Source: Thermoplasmata archaeon (GTDB lineage: Archaea > Thermoplasmatota > Thermoplasmata > Lutacidiplasmatales > UBA184). Taken from it: 28,391 nt of DNA. A program made the position numbers and the translations under genes. Below, in pieces: positions 7,833-15,073 of the stretch. Below the pieces are notes generated by a model that worked only from the letters and a program-made list of their open reading frames with translations, ran no database searches and was not told the DNA's origin. How positions within the stretch are numbered: the first letter of the stretch is position 1; each line of letters begins with the position of its first letter. Location: positions 1 through 28,391 of the forward strand of contig JASHPV010000087.1 of assembly GCA_030037875.1 (NCBI GenBank), in the 5' to 3' direction.

Positions 7833-8132
7833 ATGAATAACGCGTTCTCCAGCGGTTGGCTCGTCTCCACAACCGAAAAGAGCGTAGCCGACCTGCTCGT
7901 CGAGATGCCGTACGTGGATTATGACGAGGTGGAAGCCGCCTGTGCCGAGTGTGGGCGGCTCTTCCGGACGCCGGAAGACCTCGACGCCCACCGGCGCGAG
8001 ACCCATCCCCAGGCTCGCGCCAGCCCTCCCCTGAAGCCCCGAAGCGCAACGTTGCCCTGCTCTCTCTGCTCCCGAAAGTTCTACTCGATCGCGGCCCTGA
8101 AAGAGCACACCCAACGCGACCACTCCACCTAG
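7833..8132 (+). CDS. Small two-finger C2H2 zinc-finger protein
   Basis: A 99-residue protein with two classical C2H2 fingers: Cys37-x2-Cys40-x12-His53-x4-His58 and Cys76-x2-Cys79-x12-His92-x4-His97. The usual hydrophobic core residues are present (F44 and L50; F83 and L89). The finger linker of about 17 residues is rich in Pro, Ser and Ala and is not the TGEKP type, so tandem DNA recognition as in eukaryotic factors is not implied. The N-terminal 30 residues are unassigned. A GGAG lies 7 nt before the ATG, and a TATA-like CAATAAG about 27 bp upstream would place transcription start near the ATG. It precedes Pelota on the same strand by about 70 bp. Nucleic-acid binding is likely; a specific role is unknown. 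Confidence 0.85.
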   Translation: MNNAFSSGWLVSTTEKSVADLLVEMPYVDYDEVEAACAECGRLFRTPEDLDAHRRETHPQARASPPLKPRSATLPCSLCSRKFYSIAALKEHTQRDHST

Positions 8133-8205
8133 CACGCCGTCGGGAGCGCCCCGCGCCGGGCGAGTCGATATCTACCGACGACACTCGGTGGGGACGGCGG
8201 GGTCC

Positions 8206-9282
8206 TTGAGGGTCCTACATCAGGACGCCAAAACGGGGTTACTTCGGTTACGGCTCGAGACTCCCAGCGACCTTTGGCGCGTGGCCCGGCTCATCCAACG
8301 CCACGATCGCGTCGGCGCCTCTACCACCCGACGTGACCCCGAAGCGCCCGCGGACACGCCCGCCGCGCAGAAGGAGAGACGCCGGGTTTGGCTAACAGTG
8401 GACGCTGAACAGGTCGAATTCCATGGTTTTTCGCGACACGTTCGGGTCACCGGTCCTATTGTTGAGGGTCCGTTCGACAAAGGGCGACATCACACGCTGG
8501 AACTCGAGGAGGGCGATGAGCTCACGATCCAGAAACCGGAGTTCACGCCATCCGACCGGGCCCTACTGGACGAGGGAATCCACCATCGGGGGGACCAGCG
8601 GATCGTCGTGGCGTCAGTGGACTGGGGCGAGTCATCGATTGTCCGCGTCCGCGACCGCTCCATCGAGCCGGTGGCCGAAGTGAACCGGTCGATCTCGGGG
8701 AAACGCTACCGGGAGGGTACCGGAGCCAAGGACCGGAAGGCCTACGTCGCCGAACTGCTCGGGTTGCTGGAACGCGAGCTGCCCGACGCCCAAGCCTTGA
8801 TCATCGCCGGGCCGGGCTTCCTGAAGGAGGAACTATCCAAGGCGTTGCTCGAACGCGTCCCGCCCGCCAAATCGAAGCTGCGGGTCTATCCGACAGCCGA
8901 GTCAGGCGGAGCGGGGATCCAGGAGCTGTTTCGCTCCGGTCGGGCGAGCGAAGTGCTCTCGGAAAGCGTGGCGGTCCAGGAAGCGGACCTCGTGGAGCGT
9001 CTGGTCACGGCCCTCGGGGGGGGCCAACGGGCTGCCATCGGCCTCCAGGAGGTCCGGGAGGCCGAGGAACAGGGCGCGGTGGACACGCTGCTCGTCCACG
9101 AGGCGCTACTTCGCGAGCCGACGGTCCAACCCCTCCTCGACGCGGTCCGGGCCGGCCGGGGACGGGTGTTCGTGGTCCGGGACGAGGGGGAGGCGGGTCG
9201 GCGGCTGGCGGCCCTGGGACGGATCGGGGCCCTGCTACGATTTGACTTCGTCCCGAGTCAGCCCCGTCGAAGAGGAGCCTGA
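8206..9282 (+). CDS. pelA: Pelota (Dom34) mRNA surveillance protein
   Basis: Archaeal Pelota binds the A site of stalled ribosomes together with an aEF1A/ABCE1-type partner and starts ribosome rescue and no-go decay. The 358-residue product shows the Pelota three-domain layout: an N-terminal Sm-like domain (about 1-130), a central eRF1-like domain without the GGQ motif but with the Pelota PGF motif at 203-205, and a C-terminal L7Ae-like domain (about 260-350). I favour TTG 8206 because homologues begin MRVL or MKIL at this point. A TATA-like ATATCTA near 8170 would then give a leader of about 10 nt. GTG 8188 in the same frame is the alternative, adding six residues. It converges on rpoD with 8 bp between stops. 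Confidence 0.93.
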   Translation: MRVLHQDAKTGLLRLRLETPSDLWRVARLIQRHDRVGASTTRRDPEAPADTPAAQKERRRVWLTVDAEQVEFHGFSRHVRVTGPIVEGPFDKGRHHTLELEEGDELTIQKPEFTPSDRALLDEGIHHRGDQRIVVASVDWGESSIVRVRDRSIEPVAEVNRSISGKRYREGTGAKDRKAYVAELLGLLERELPDAQALIIAGPGFLKEELSKALLERVPPAKSKLRVYPTAESGGAGIQELFRSGRASEVLSESVAVQEADLVERLVTALGGGQRAAIGLQEVREAEEQGAVDTLLVHEALLREPTVQPLLDAVRAGRGRVFVVRDEGEAGRRLAALGRIGALLRFDFVPSQPRRRGA

Positions 9283-9290
9283 TCTGGAGC

Positions 9291-10136
9291 TTAGGGGATC
9301 GCCTGGACGGCCTCGCGCAGGTCCTCGAACCGGCGCTTGATGTCCTTCAGGGCGAATCGGAGCGCCTCCCGCGGAGTGAGGCTGCCGTCGGTCTCAAACC
9401 GAAGGAAGAAGTTGGTCTCCGACGGCTGAACCTTCACGGAACCGTGAGGGCAGGTCTGTTCGCAGGCGAAACAGACGATGCACTTCGTATCGTCGGTCAC
9501 CTTGACCTTGCCGTCGCCGTACTCGAGGATGTTGACAGGGCACGAGTTGGCCACGCGCTGAAGGCACGCGTCGGAGCAACCGGCGTGCTTGGCGATCTGG
9601 ATGCTCGGGTGGGGCGCCACGCCGACGGCGTGGGATACCTGGAACTTGGCATGGTCCCGGGCCGTCCCGACGACCGCCGTGGCGTACGCCAGCAGGGCCT
9701 GGCGGGAGCCGAGACGCACGATGGGGATCTCGGGCTCGATGATGGCGAGCGACGCATCCCCGATGGGTACGACGTCCTTGGAGTAGACGGTGCACGGGCC
9801 CTTCCGGTCGATCGAGTAGACGACCTGACAGTGGGAGCATCCCTCCCCCTTGCAGGTGCACTCGCTCTTCGGGCGGAACTCGTCCAACGCCATCGGGATC
9901 GGGAGCAGCCCGAGGCGATGGGCGATCGCCTCATCGAACATGCTCGTCGAGGAGTCGTAGTCCTTTCCGCTCGCCTCGTCGCGGATCGGTCCGAGGTGGA
10001 ACTCGACGTCCTCGATGGCCAGCTTGGGGACGTCCGAGAGCAGGGTGCGCCGGATCGCGTTCACCCGGGCCGCGCTCCCTTCGTGGAACTCGAGGTCCGC
10101 CGCCCGGGGTCCTAACTGTCGGATTTCGACGTCCAC
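9291..10136 (-). CDS. rpoD: DNA-directed RNA polymerase subunit D (Rpo3)
   Basis: Archaeal alpha/Rpb3 homologue, part of the D-L-N-P assembly platform of RNA polymerase. The dimerisation domain is interrupted by a zinc-loop-like CxCx4CxxC cluster (Cys93, 95, 100, 103) as in Rpb3. An inserted ferredoxin-like domain follows with Cys187, 191, 199, 219, 222, 225 and 229; the last four form a CxxCxxCxxxCP motif able to hold a 4Fe-4S cluster, and a second cluster seems incomplete. The GTG at 10136 sits one base after the uS11 stop and has GGAGGG 6 nt upstream. An upstream start at 10184 would overlap uS11 by 47 bp and add 16 atypical residues. It is the last gene of the ribosomal operon. Confidence 0.95.
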   Translation of the reverse strand: MDVEIRQLGPRAADLEFHEGSAARVNAIRRTLLSDVPKLAIEDVEFHLGPIRDEASGKDYDSSTSMFDEAIAHRLGLLPIPMALDEFRPKSECTCKGEGCSHCQVVYSIDRKGPCTVYSKDVVPIGDASLAIIEPEIPIVRLGSRQALLAYATAVVGTARDHAKFQVSHAVGVAPHPSIQIAKHAGCSDACLQRVANSCPVNILEYGDGKVKVTDDTKCIVCFACEQTCPHGSVKVQPSETNFFLRFETDGSLTPREALRFALKDIKRRFEDLREAVQAIP

Positions 10137-10137
10137 G

Positions 10138-10521
10138 CTAGACCCTCCGTCCTCGACGCCCACCCTTGGGCTTCGTACCGTCATGAGGTACAGGTGTCAC
10201 GTCCTCTATCCGGCTGATTTTCATACCTGCCCGGGCCAGCGCCCGGATAGCGGCCTGCGCCCCCGGACCGGGGGACCGGCTCTTGTTTCCCCCGGGGGCC
10301 CGTACCCGCACGTTGAGGGTATCGTATCCCTTCTCGCGAATGATCGCCGCGACCTGGTCGGCGCACTTCATGGCGGCGTACGGGCTCGACTCGTCCCGGG
10401 CCGCCTTGACGACCATGCCGCCGGTCGCCTTCGCGATGGTCTCGGCGCCGGTCACGTCGGTCACGGTGATGTGGATGTTGTTGTAGCTCGCGAAGATGTG
10501 CGCGATGCCGATCCGGGCCAT
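10138..10521 (-). CDS. rps11: 30S ribosomal protein uS11
   Basis: A 127-residue protein matching archaeal uS11 throughout: HIFASYNNIHITVTDVTG near the start, the GGMVVKAARDESSPYAA region in the middle, and the basic tail KPKGGRRGRRV that contacts the 16S rRNA platform. The length is normal. The ATG lies three bases after the uS4 stop and the rpoD start follows its TAG by one base, so the three genes form one tightly packed operon in the usual archaeal order. No unusual feature is seen. Confidence 0.97.
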   Translation of the reverse strand: MARIGIAHIFASYNNIHITVTDVTGAETIAKATGGMVVKAARDESSPYAAMKCADQVAAIIREKGYDTLNVRVRAPGGNKSRSPGPGAQAAIRALARAGMKISRIEDVTPVPHDGTKPKGGRRGRRV

Positions 10522-10524
10522 GGC

Positions 10525-11109
10525 CTACGCTCCCCCTTCGGCCGGTTCGGCCGCCGGCGCAGCGGGAGCACTGGCCTTCTCCCGGAGCGCGACCCGGAGC
10601 GGGTGTTCTTCGTTCGTCAAGGGGCTCGTCGGCGAGTAGGACAGTGAGGCCTCTTCGTCGCGTCGAACGAGGTATCCGGGCCGAGTGACCCGGTGCTCGT
10701 CCAGCCAAACGTGCCCATGCACGACCAGCTTCCGCGCGCTCTTTGCGGTCGGGGCCAGGCCCCGTTGAAAGACCTGCCAGTCGAGCCGACGTTCGAGGAG
10801 ACCCTCGACCGACAACGCCAGCACATCGTCGACTGTCGGACTCCCGGGAGCCAGCAGGCCGAGCCGAGTCAATCGGTCGATCAACCATTTGGTCTCCTGG
10901 ACGGCCTGCGGCTCGTTGGCTCGGAGGCGGGCCTGTAGCTCTCGGGCCTGCCGTCGGATGTTCCGGAGGACTGACTGGGCCTTCCAGAACTCCCGTTTGT
11001 TCTTGAGGCCGTATTTCTGGACCACACGACGCTCCTCTTCCATCCGAGGTCCCTCCCACGGATGCTTGGGAGTGTCGTAGGTGCGTCGCAGGAACTTGGG
11101 GTCGCCCAT
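10525..11109 (-). CDS. rps4: 30S ribosomal protein uS4
   Basis: A 194-residue archaeal-type uS4 with the N-terminal GDPKFLRRTYDTPKHPW block, the basic helical region, and an S4 RNA-binding domain with VVHGHVWLDEHRVTRPGY (about residues 129-146). The last 20 or so residues are an Ala/Pro/Glu-rich tail (APAAPAAEPAEGG), a milder form of the composition seen in the uS13 tails. The zinc-binding cysteines found in some bacterial uS4 proteins are absent, as is usual here. A GGGAGGGG run lies about 14 nt before the ATG. uS4 is a primary 16S rRNA binder and an early assembly factor. Confidence 0.96.
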   Translation of the reverse strand: MGDPKFLRRTYDTPKHPWEGPRMEEERRVVQKYGLKNKREFWKAQSVLRNIRRQARELQARLRANEPQAVQETKWLIDRLTRLGLLAPGSPTVDDVLALSVEGLLERRLDWQVFQRGLAPTAKSARKLVVHGHVWLDEHRVTRPGYLVRRDEEASLSYSPTSPLTNEEHPLRVALREKASAPAAPAAEPAEGGA

Positions 11110-11129
11110 GGCCGTTTCGCCGCCCCTCC

Positions 11130-11927
11130 CTAGCTCTTTCCGCCCGCGGCGGGTTCAGAGGTCTTGGCCGCGGGCTTGGCGGCCGCCCCGCCGGCCTTCG
11201 GCGGCGCCGCGGGGGTAGAGGCCGCAGCCGGAGCGGCAGCCGCTGCGGGAGCTGCACCGCCACCCGCGGCTCCAGCGGCTGCAGCTGCGGCGGCCGCCTT
11301 CGCTTCCTTCTTCAAGACGCCCGCCGCCATACCGGTACGGCCGTTGGACCGTGTACGTTGACCGCGGACCTTCTGGCCGCGTTCGTGGCGGACTCCCTTG
11401 TAAGATCGAATCATCTTCATTTGGTTCGTATCATCCCGCACACCGGTCTCGAGGTCTCCGCCGATCAAGTGCGTGGTCTCGCCCGTGGTCCGGTCCGTCG
11501 AATGGTTGACCATCCAGGCTGGCACTTTCGAAGGGAGCGCGTGTACGAGCTCCTCCAGCCCATCGACGGTGGTTTCGGGAAGGTTGCCGATCATTTCCGC
11601 CGGGCTGATTCCGGCGAGCCGCACGGTCGTTTCGGCGATGCGAGGACCGATGCCGCGAACCCCCGACAGGGCCAGTACGGTCGACCGACGTCCGTCCAGG
11701 TCGACGCCCGCGAATCGAACGATATAGCGGAAGTTAGGGTTATCTGGGATGGGTTTGCCCTTCTTGGCCGACTCGGCCGCGGGTCCCTTCGCGGGTTTGG
11801 CCTTCCCGGCCGCCTTGCCCTTGGCCTCTCTTTCCTTCGGCGCGGCCTTCTTCCCTTCGGAAGGTTCCTCCGACTCCTCGGGGGCGGCGGCGCCCTCCTT
11901 GGTTTTGGGTTCGGGGGTTGGACTCAA
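11130..11927 (-). CDS. rps13: 30S ribosomal protein uS13 with long low-complexity tails
   Basis: The core, about residues 61-203, is a complete archaeal uS13: FRYIVRFAGVDLDG, the ALSGVRGIGPRIA helix-two-turn-helix segment, and the basic SYKGVRHERGQKVRGQRT region that reaches toward P-site tRNA. It is flanked by a 60-residue Lys/Ala/Glu/Pro-rich N-terminal extension and a 60-residue Ala/Pro/Gly-rich C-terminal tail, giving 265 residues against roughly 150 usually. The N-terminal extension contains no Met, Val or Leu, so no ATG, GTG or TTG can shorten it. The start must be at TTG 11927, which has GAGGT just upstream. The tails are probably disordered. The gene is second in the operon. Confidence 0.94.
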   Translation of the reverse strand: MSPTPEPKTKEGAAAPEESEEPSEGKKAAPKEREAKGKAAGKAKPAKGPAAESAKKGKPIPDNPNFRYIVRFAGVDLDGRRSTVLALSGVRGIGPRIAETTVRLAGISPAEMIGNLPETTVDGLEELVHALPSKVPAWMVNHSTDRTTGETTHLIGGDLETGVRDDTNQMKMIRSYKGVRHERGQKVRGQRTRSNGRTGMAAGVLKKEAKAAAAAAAAGAAGGGAAPAAAAAPAAASTPAAPPKAGGAAAKPAAKTSEPAAGGKS

Positions 11928-11943
11928 GGGACCTCGCCGCGGC

Positions 11944-12159
11944 TCATGCGTTCCGGCGCTTCACGCGCGCGATGTAACCGGCCTTATCGACGAAATAGAG
12001 AAATCCGTCCTTCTTCGTGATCTTTTCCATGCCCACCTTGGCCTTGCGTCCGCCCCGGTTGGCCCGCATCGGAACCTGCCAGACGTAACCGTCCTTGCCG
12101 ACGAAGTACAGGTACCCGCTCTTTCGCGAGATCTTCTCTTTTCCGATGCGCTCGGCCAT
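11944..12159 (-). CDS. Small basic protein of two duplicated motifs, heading the ribosomal operon
   Basis: A 71-residue basic protein built from two copies of one motif, residues 6-29 and 43-66, period 37. The shared pattern is G-x-E-K-I-(S/T)-(R/K)-K-x-G-(Y/F)-LYFV-x-K-x-G-Y, with 14 of 24 positions identical. A basic linker with RGGRKAK joins them and the tail is KRRNA. The repeated 'LYFVxKxGY' suggests two short beta hairpins that could bind RNA or the ribosome. It begins the transcription unit; the uS13 start follows its stop by 16 nt. A TATA-like GCTTATGAA lies about 60 bp upstream. I do not recognise a named family. A ribosome-associated role is inferred from position and charge only. 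Confidence 0.8.
   Translation of the reverse strand: MAERIGKEKISRKSGYLYFVGKDGYVWQVPMRANRGGRKAKVGMEKITKKDGFLYFVDKAGYIARVKRRNA
11962..12144 (-). repeat. Internal protein-level duplication (two 24-residue units)
   Basis: Two in-frame units at 12073-12144 and 11962-12033 encode the duplicated motif of the small basic protein. They are 37 codons apart and identical at 14 of 24 residues. At the DNA level they have diverged, so this is an old duplication rather than a recent tandem repeat. Confidence 0.8.
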
Positions 12160-12215
12160 TGCTATGCCGCCGGCCGACTGTCAATCGGCTGGCGCGGCCG
12201 CCGAGAAAGACCCCC

Positions 12216-12224
12216 TTCATAAGC
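12216..12224 (-). promoter_or_regulatory. Candidate TATA box of the ribosomal/rpoD operon
   Basis: GCTTATGAA on the minus strand is the most TATA-like string in the 148-bp gap before the operon. Start of transcription about 27 nt downstream would leave a leader of about 34 nt before the ATG at 12159. No other A/T-rich element competes in this GC-rich gap. Confidence 0.45.
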
Positions 12225-12307
12225 GCTTCGGTGCGTGGATTATCGAGAGAGAATCTGGCGCGCAAGGAGGGTAGACTAGACCCGGCCGGGCCGCCGTACT
12301 ACCGTCC

Positions 12308-12970
12308 TCAAGAAGCGGGACCCTCCCGCGCGGCACCCTGCGACGGGCGGGCGACATCGAGAACGCGGTAACCTCCGCCCCGAGCCAGCACGTCCACCTT
12401 GGAACCCCAGTGTTCCGCCAACCAAGCCTGGTAGAACCGGATTCCTTGGCTTCCCTTTCCCACGATGCGGAGGTGTCCTTCGGAGGCGAGGTGCGCGGGG
12501 GCTTGGGCCAGGAACTTCAGTACCGTCTCTCGGCCCGCGTGGAACGGAGGGTGGCTCAGTATCAAATCAAAGGTCTCGCCCGCGAGGGGTTGGAAGAGGC
12601 TGCCGAGACGGACCTCTGCGTTTCGGACCCCGTTCCGGTCCAGGTTCTTTCGAGCGAGTCGAACGGCGCGCTGGTTGACGTCCGTGAGTATGACCTTCGC
12701 CGACGGCAGGGTCTTTGCGGCGGCGAGCCCGACCGCTCCCCAACCACAGCCGAGGTCCAGGATCCTCTCCGCGGAAATGCCGTCGAGCGTCTCGATGAGG
12801 AGTGCGGTGCCCGGGTCCACCCCGTGCGAGGCGAAGAGGCCCCGGTCGGTCTGGATTACGAGCATTTCTCCTCGGAAGAGGAACCGATGCTCCTCGGGCT
12901 TCGACGCGACGCGAGGTCGCGCGGAGAAGTAGTGCTGCGGCGTCTCGGACGCCGGCTCGGGCGGTTCCAT
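12308..12970 (-). CDS. Class I SAM-dependent methyltransferase (RsmC/MTS family)
   Basis: A 220-residue methyltransferase of the small-domain 'MTS' family that includes RsmC and RlmG. Residues 69-78 contain the SAM-binding motif I (LDLGCGWGAVG), followed by LTDVNQ with the acidic ribose-binding residue. The catalytic-type LSHPPFH at about 139-145 is the [N/S]PPF motif of base N-methyltransferases. The N-terminal HYFSARPRV segment matches the short substrate-positioning strand seen in single-domain members. Methylation of guanine in rRNA is a family-based guess; protein or tRNA substrates are possible. The ATG follows the dnaJ stop by 7 nt, so it is probably cotranscribed with dnaJ. Confidence 0.88.
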   Translation of the reverse strand: MEPPEPASETPQHYFSARPRVASKPEEHRFLFRGEMLVIQTDRGLFASHGVDPGTALLIETLDGISAERILDLGCGWGAVGLAAAKTLPSAKVILTDVNQRAVRLARKNLDRNGVRNAEVRLGSLFQPLAGETFDLILSHPPFHAGRETVLKFLAQAPAHLASEGHLRIVGKGSQGIRFYQAWLAEHWGSKVDVLARGGGYRVLDVARPSQGAAREGPAS

Positions 12971-12977
12971 GGTGTGC

Positions 12978-14147
12978 TCAGGAGTGGCGGCTGAAGAAGC
13001 CCGACTTCGGTTTACTCGTGGGGGTTCCGGGAGGGCCCAGGGCCTCGCGGAGCAGGTCCCTTTGTCGGGAGGTGAGACTCTCCGGCATCCGTACGTGCGC
13101 CGTCACAATGAGGTCTCCCCGGTCCGAGCCGCGCAACCGCGGGAATCCCTCGCCCCGAAGCCGGAACTGGCGCTCGGGCTGCGTGCCGGCTGGAATCCGG
13201 AGCGCGACCTCGCCCGTGATCGTGGGGACACGGACGTCTCCCCCGAGCAGCGCGGCCGAAAGCGGAACTTCCACTTCGGTGTAGGCTTGACGTCCTTCCC
13301 GGTGGAACCGCAAATCCGGCTCGAACATCACCTGTACAAAGAGGTCGCCGGCCTGCCCGCCCGGAGGGGCCCCTTCGCCCTGCCCCGATAACCGGAGGAC
13401 ACCGCCGTCCTCGATCCCCGGGGGCACAGACACCTCGAGATGACGCACCTCGTGGATCCGCCCGGTGCCTCGGCACGTCGGACAGCGTTCCTTGATCCGC
13501 TGACCCGTTCCATGGCACCGGGGACACTCTCCGATGGAGATCATCTGCGTGAAGCCGCTGCGGGAGGATCGTCGGACCTGGCCGGTCCCGTGGCATTCGG
13601 GGCACGTCTCGAGCGCGGTCCCGTTCCGGGCGCCGGTGCCTTTGCAGTCGTGGCACGGCTCGGACCGAGGTACCTCGATCGACGTGGTGGTCCCGGTAAC
13701 GGCGACACGGAGCGGGACCCGGATCGACACCTCGACGTCGCGTCCCCGAATCTCGGGGCGGATCCATCGCGGTCCACCCCCCGTAAATCCACCGAAGATG
13801 CCGCCCCCGGCGGCCTGTGCGAAGAGCTGCTGAAGGAAGTCCGAAGAACCCAGGAGGTCCTCGATGTCGCCCGCCCGGGTGAAGTTCTGCCAGTCGAAGC
13901 CTCCGGGTCCAAAATCGCCCTCGACGCCGGAGAAGCCCCCCGCGTCGTAGTGTTGCCGCTTCGTCGGGTCCGCCAGTACCTCGTAAGCCTCGGACAGCTC
14001 CTTGAATTTCTCTTCCGCGACCTTCGGATTCCCTTTGTTCAGGTCGGGATGGTACTCTCGGGCCAGGCGTCGGTAGGCGGTTTTGATCTCCTCGGGGCTG
14101 GCGGTTCGGGAGACGCCGAGCACGTCGTAGTAGTCGCGCTTCGCCAT
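12978..14147 (-). CDS. dnaJ: Chaperone protein DnaJ (Hsp40, type I)
   Basis: Co-chaperone that stimulates the ATPase of DnaK and binds unfolded clients. All type I domains are present in 389 residues: a J domain (about 1-70) with the essential HPD at 33-35, a Gly/Phe-rich stretch containing GGFSG, GPGGF and GGIFGGFTGGG, four CxxCxGxG zinc repeats between about residues 165 and 230, and the C-terminal substrate-binding beta domains. No dnaK or grpE lies in the window, so the partners must be elsewhere. A TATA-like CAGTAAATAG sits about 58 bp upstream. The methyltransferase gene follows on the same transcript. Confidence 0.96.
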   Translation of the reverse strand: MAKRDYYDVLGVSRTASPEEIKTAYRRLAREYHPDLNKGNPKVAEEKFKELSEAYEVLADPTKRQHYDAGGFSGVEGDFGPGGFDWQNFTRAGDIEDLLGSSDFLQQLFAQAAGGGIFGGFTGGGPRWIRPEIRGRDVEVSIRVPLRVAVTGTTTSIEVPRSEPCHDCKGTGARNGTALETCPECHGTGQVRRSSRSGFTQMISIGECPRCHGTGQRIKERCPTCRGTGRIHEVRHLEVSVPPGIEDGGVLRLSGQGEGAPPGGQAGDLFVQVMFEPDLRFHREGRQAYTEVEVPLSAALLGGDVRVPTITGEVALRIPAGTQPERQFRLRGEGFPRLRGSDRGDLIVTAHVRMPESLTSRQRDLLREALGPPGTPTSKPKSGFFSRHS

Positions 14148-14200
14148 CCCCGAGATCCCCGGGCGTTTCGGTCGCCGGATGGGTGCTTGTACCCGCTACC

Positions 14201-14210
14201 CTATTTACTG
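14201..14210 (-). promoter_or_regulatory. Candidate TATA box of dnaJ
   Basis: CAGTAAATAG on the minus strand lies in the 80-bp gap between the SAM hydrolase gene and dnaJ. Initiation about 27 nt downstream would leave a leader of about 30 nt. It stands out against otherwise GC-rich sequence. Confidence 0.5.
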
Positions 14211-14227
14211 TCTCTCGGGAGGGACTG

Positions 14228-15016
14228 TTAGTCCCGCCACGCGAACCGGACTCGGTCGCCGACGTGCGCGCCGAACCGCTGGGCGGCGGAGGCCTCTCGG
14301 CAGGATACCTCAAGAAAGCCGAAGCTTGAACCGAGGATCCCCCAACCGGCGGGTCCAAGGTCCGTGTACGTCCTGTGCCGCGTGCCGTGGAGGAGGCGTC
14401 CCGGGCCAAACCGAACAGTCATGGTGCGCCCTTCCGCTGGACCTGCCGATGAGGGGGCGTTGGTGACGATGTTACCGAAACGGTCGACATGAAGCACCAC
14501 CGCGTCAATTCCAGCGGACGCCACCGACGCGACCGGTACCTCGTACCTCTTCGGTTCCATGGGGGTCCCAAGAAACTCGAGAGACGCGCCGGAGGCGAGG
14601 AGAGCCGCGGCCGGGGCGAAGAGGTCCCGACCCTCAAACGTGGGGGAAACGTCGGCTTGCGTGGCCACCCGACTGGGGTCGAGCCGGAATGCGCGGGGGT
14701 TGCCCAAGACCGCGGCCAGAGGCCATAGCAAACCGTTGTCGGGCCCCACGAGGGTGCTCCCGTCGGCGGTCGCGATTCCCAACGGCGCTCGCTCGCCCCC
14801 GACACCGGGGTCGACGACAGCGACATGAACGGTACCCGCCGGAAATCGCTGGGCCATGTGGAGAAGGAGGAACGCAGCCTCCGACACCTGATGGGCGGGC
14901 AGGGTGTGGGTAAGGTCGATTACGGACCCTGCCGGCAGCCGACGATACAGCACCGCCTTCAGCTGTGCGCCATAAACGTCCCCCAGGTCGGTCGTCAGGG
15001 TAACGAGCGGGGTCAT
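14228..15016 (-). CDS. SAM hydrolase / SAM hydroxide adenosyltransferase (DUF62 family)
   Basis: Member of the fluorinase/chlorinase-fold family that cleaves S-adenosylmethionine with hydroxide to adenosine and methionine. Family blocks present in order are LTTDLGDVYGAQLK at the N-terminus, VVDPGVGGER near residue 70, GPDNGLLWPL near 90, and HVDRFGNIVTN near 180. The halogenase-specific insert is not seen, so the hydrolase role is preferred. The ATG at 15016 has GGAG 8 nt upstream. A GTG five codons earlier has no ribosome-binding site. The product is 262 residues. It precedes dnaJ on the same strand, but a separate dnaJ promoter seems present. Confidence 0.88.
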   Translation of the reverse strand: MTPLVTLTTDLGDVYGAQLKAVLYRRLPAGSVIDLTHTLPAHQVSEAAFLLLHMAQRFPAGTVHVAVVDPGVGGERAPLGIATADGSTLVGPDNGLLWPLAAVLGNPRAFRLDPSRVATQADVSPTFEGRDLFAPAAALLASGASLEFLGTPMEPKRYEVPVASVASAGIDAVVLHVDRFGNIVTNAPSSAGPAEGRTMTVRFGPGRLLHGTRHRTYTDLGPAGWGILGSSFGFLEVSCREASAAQRFGAHVGDRVRFAWRD

Positions 15017-15073
15017 CGACGGCGCTCCCACACGTTCGGTCCGGACCTTTCGGGTCCGGCGGGAAGGCCCCCC

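Noticed and set aside
7063..8184. 373-codon minus-strand ORF overlapping the MFS and zinc-finger genes
   Set aside because: It is very rich in Arg, Gly and Pro, has no motif, and conflicts with two well-supported genes.
11161..11361. Alanine-rich plus-strand ORF opposite the uS13 tail
   Set aside because: It is the complement of GC-rich Ala/Pro codons in the uS13 C-terminal extension and has no independent support.
13012..14409. 465-codon ORF in another minus-strand frame over dnaJ
   Set aside because: dnaJ is complete and certain. The alternative frame is Arg/Pro/Gly-rich low-complexity sequence typical of a shifted GC-rich gene.
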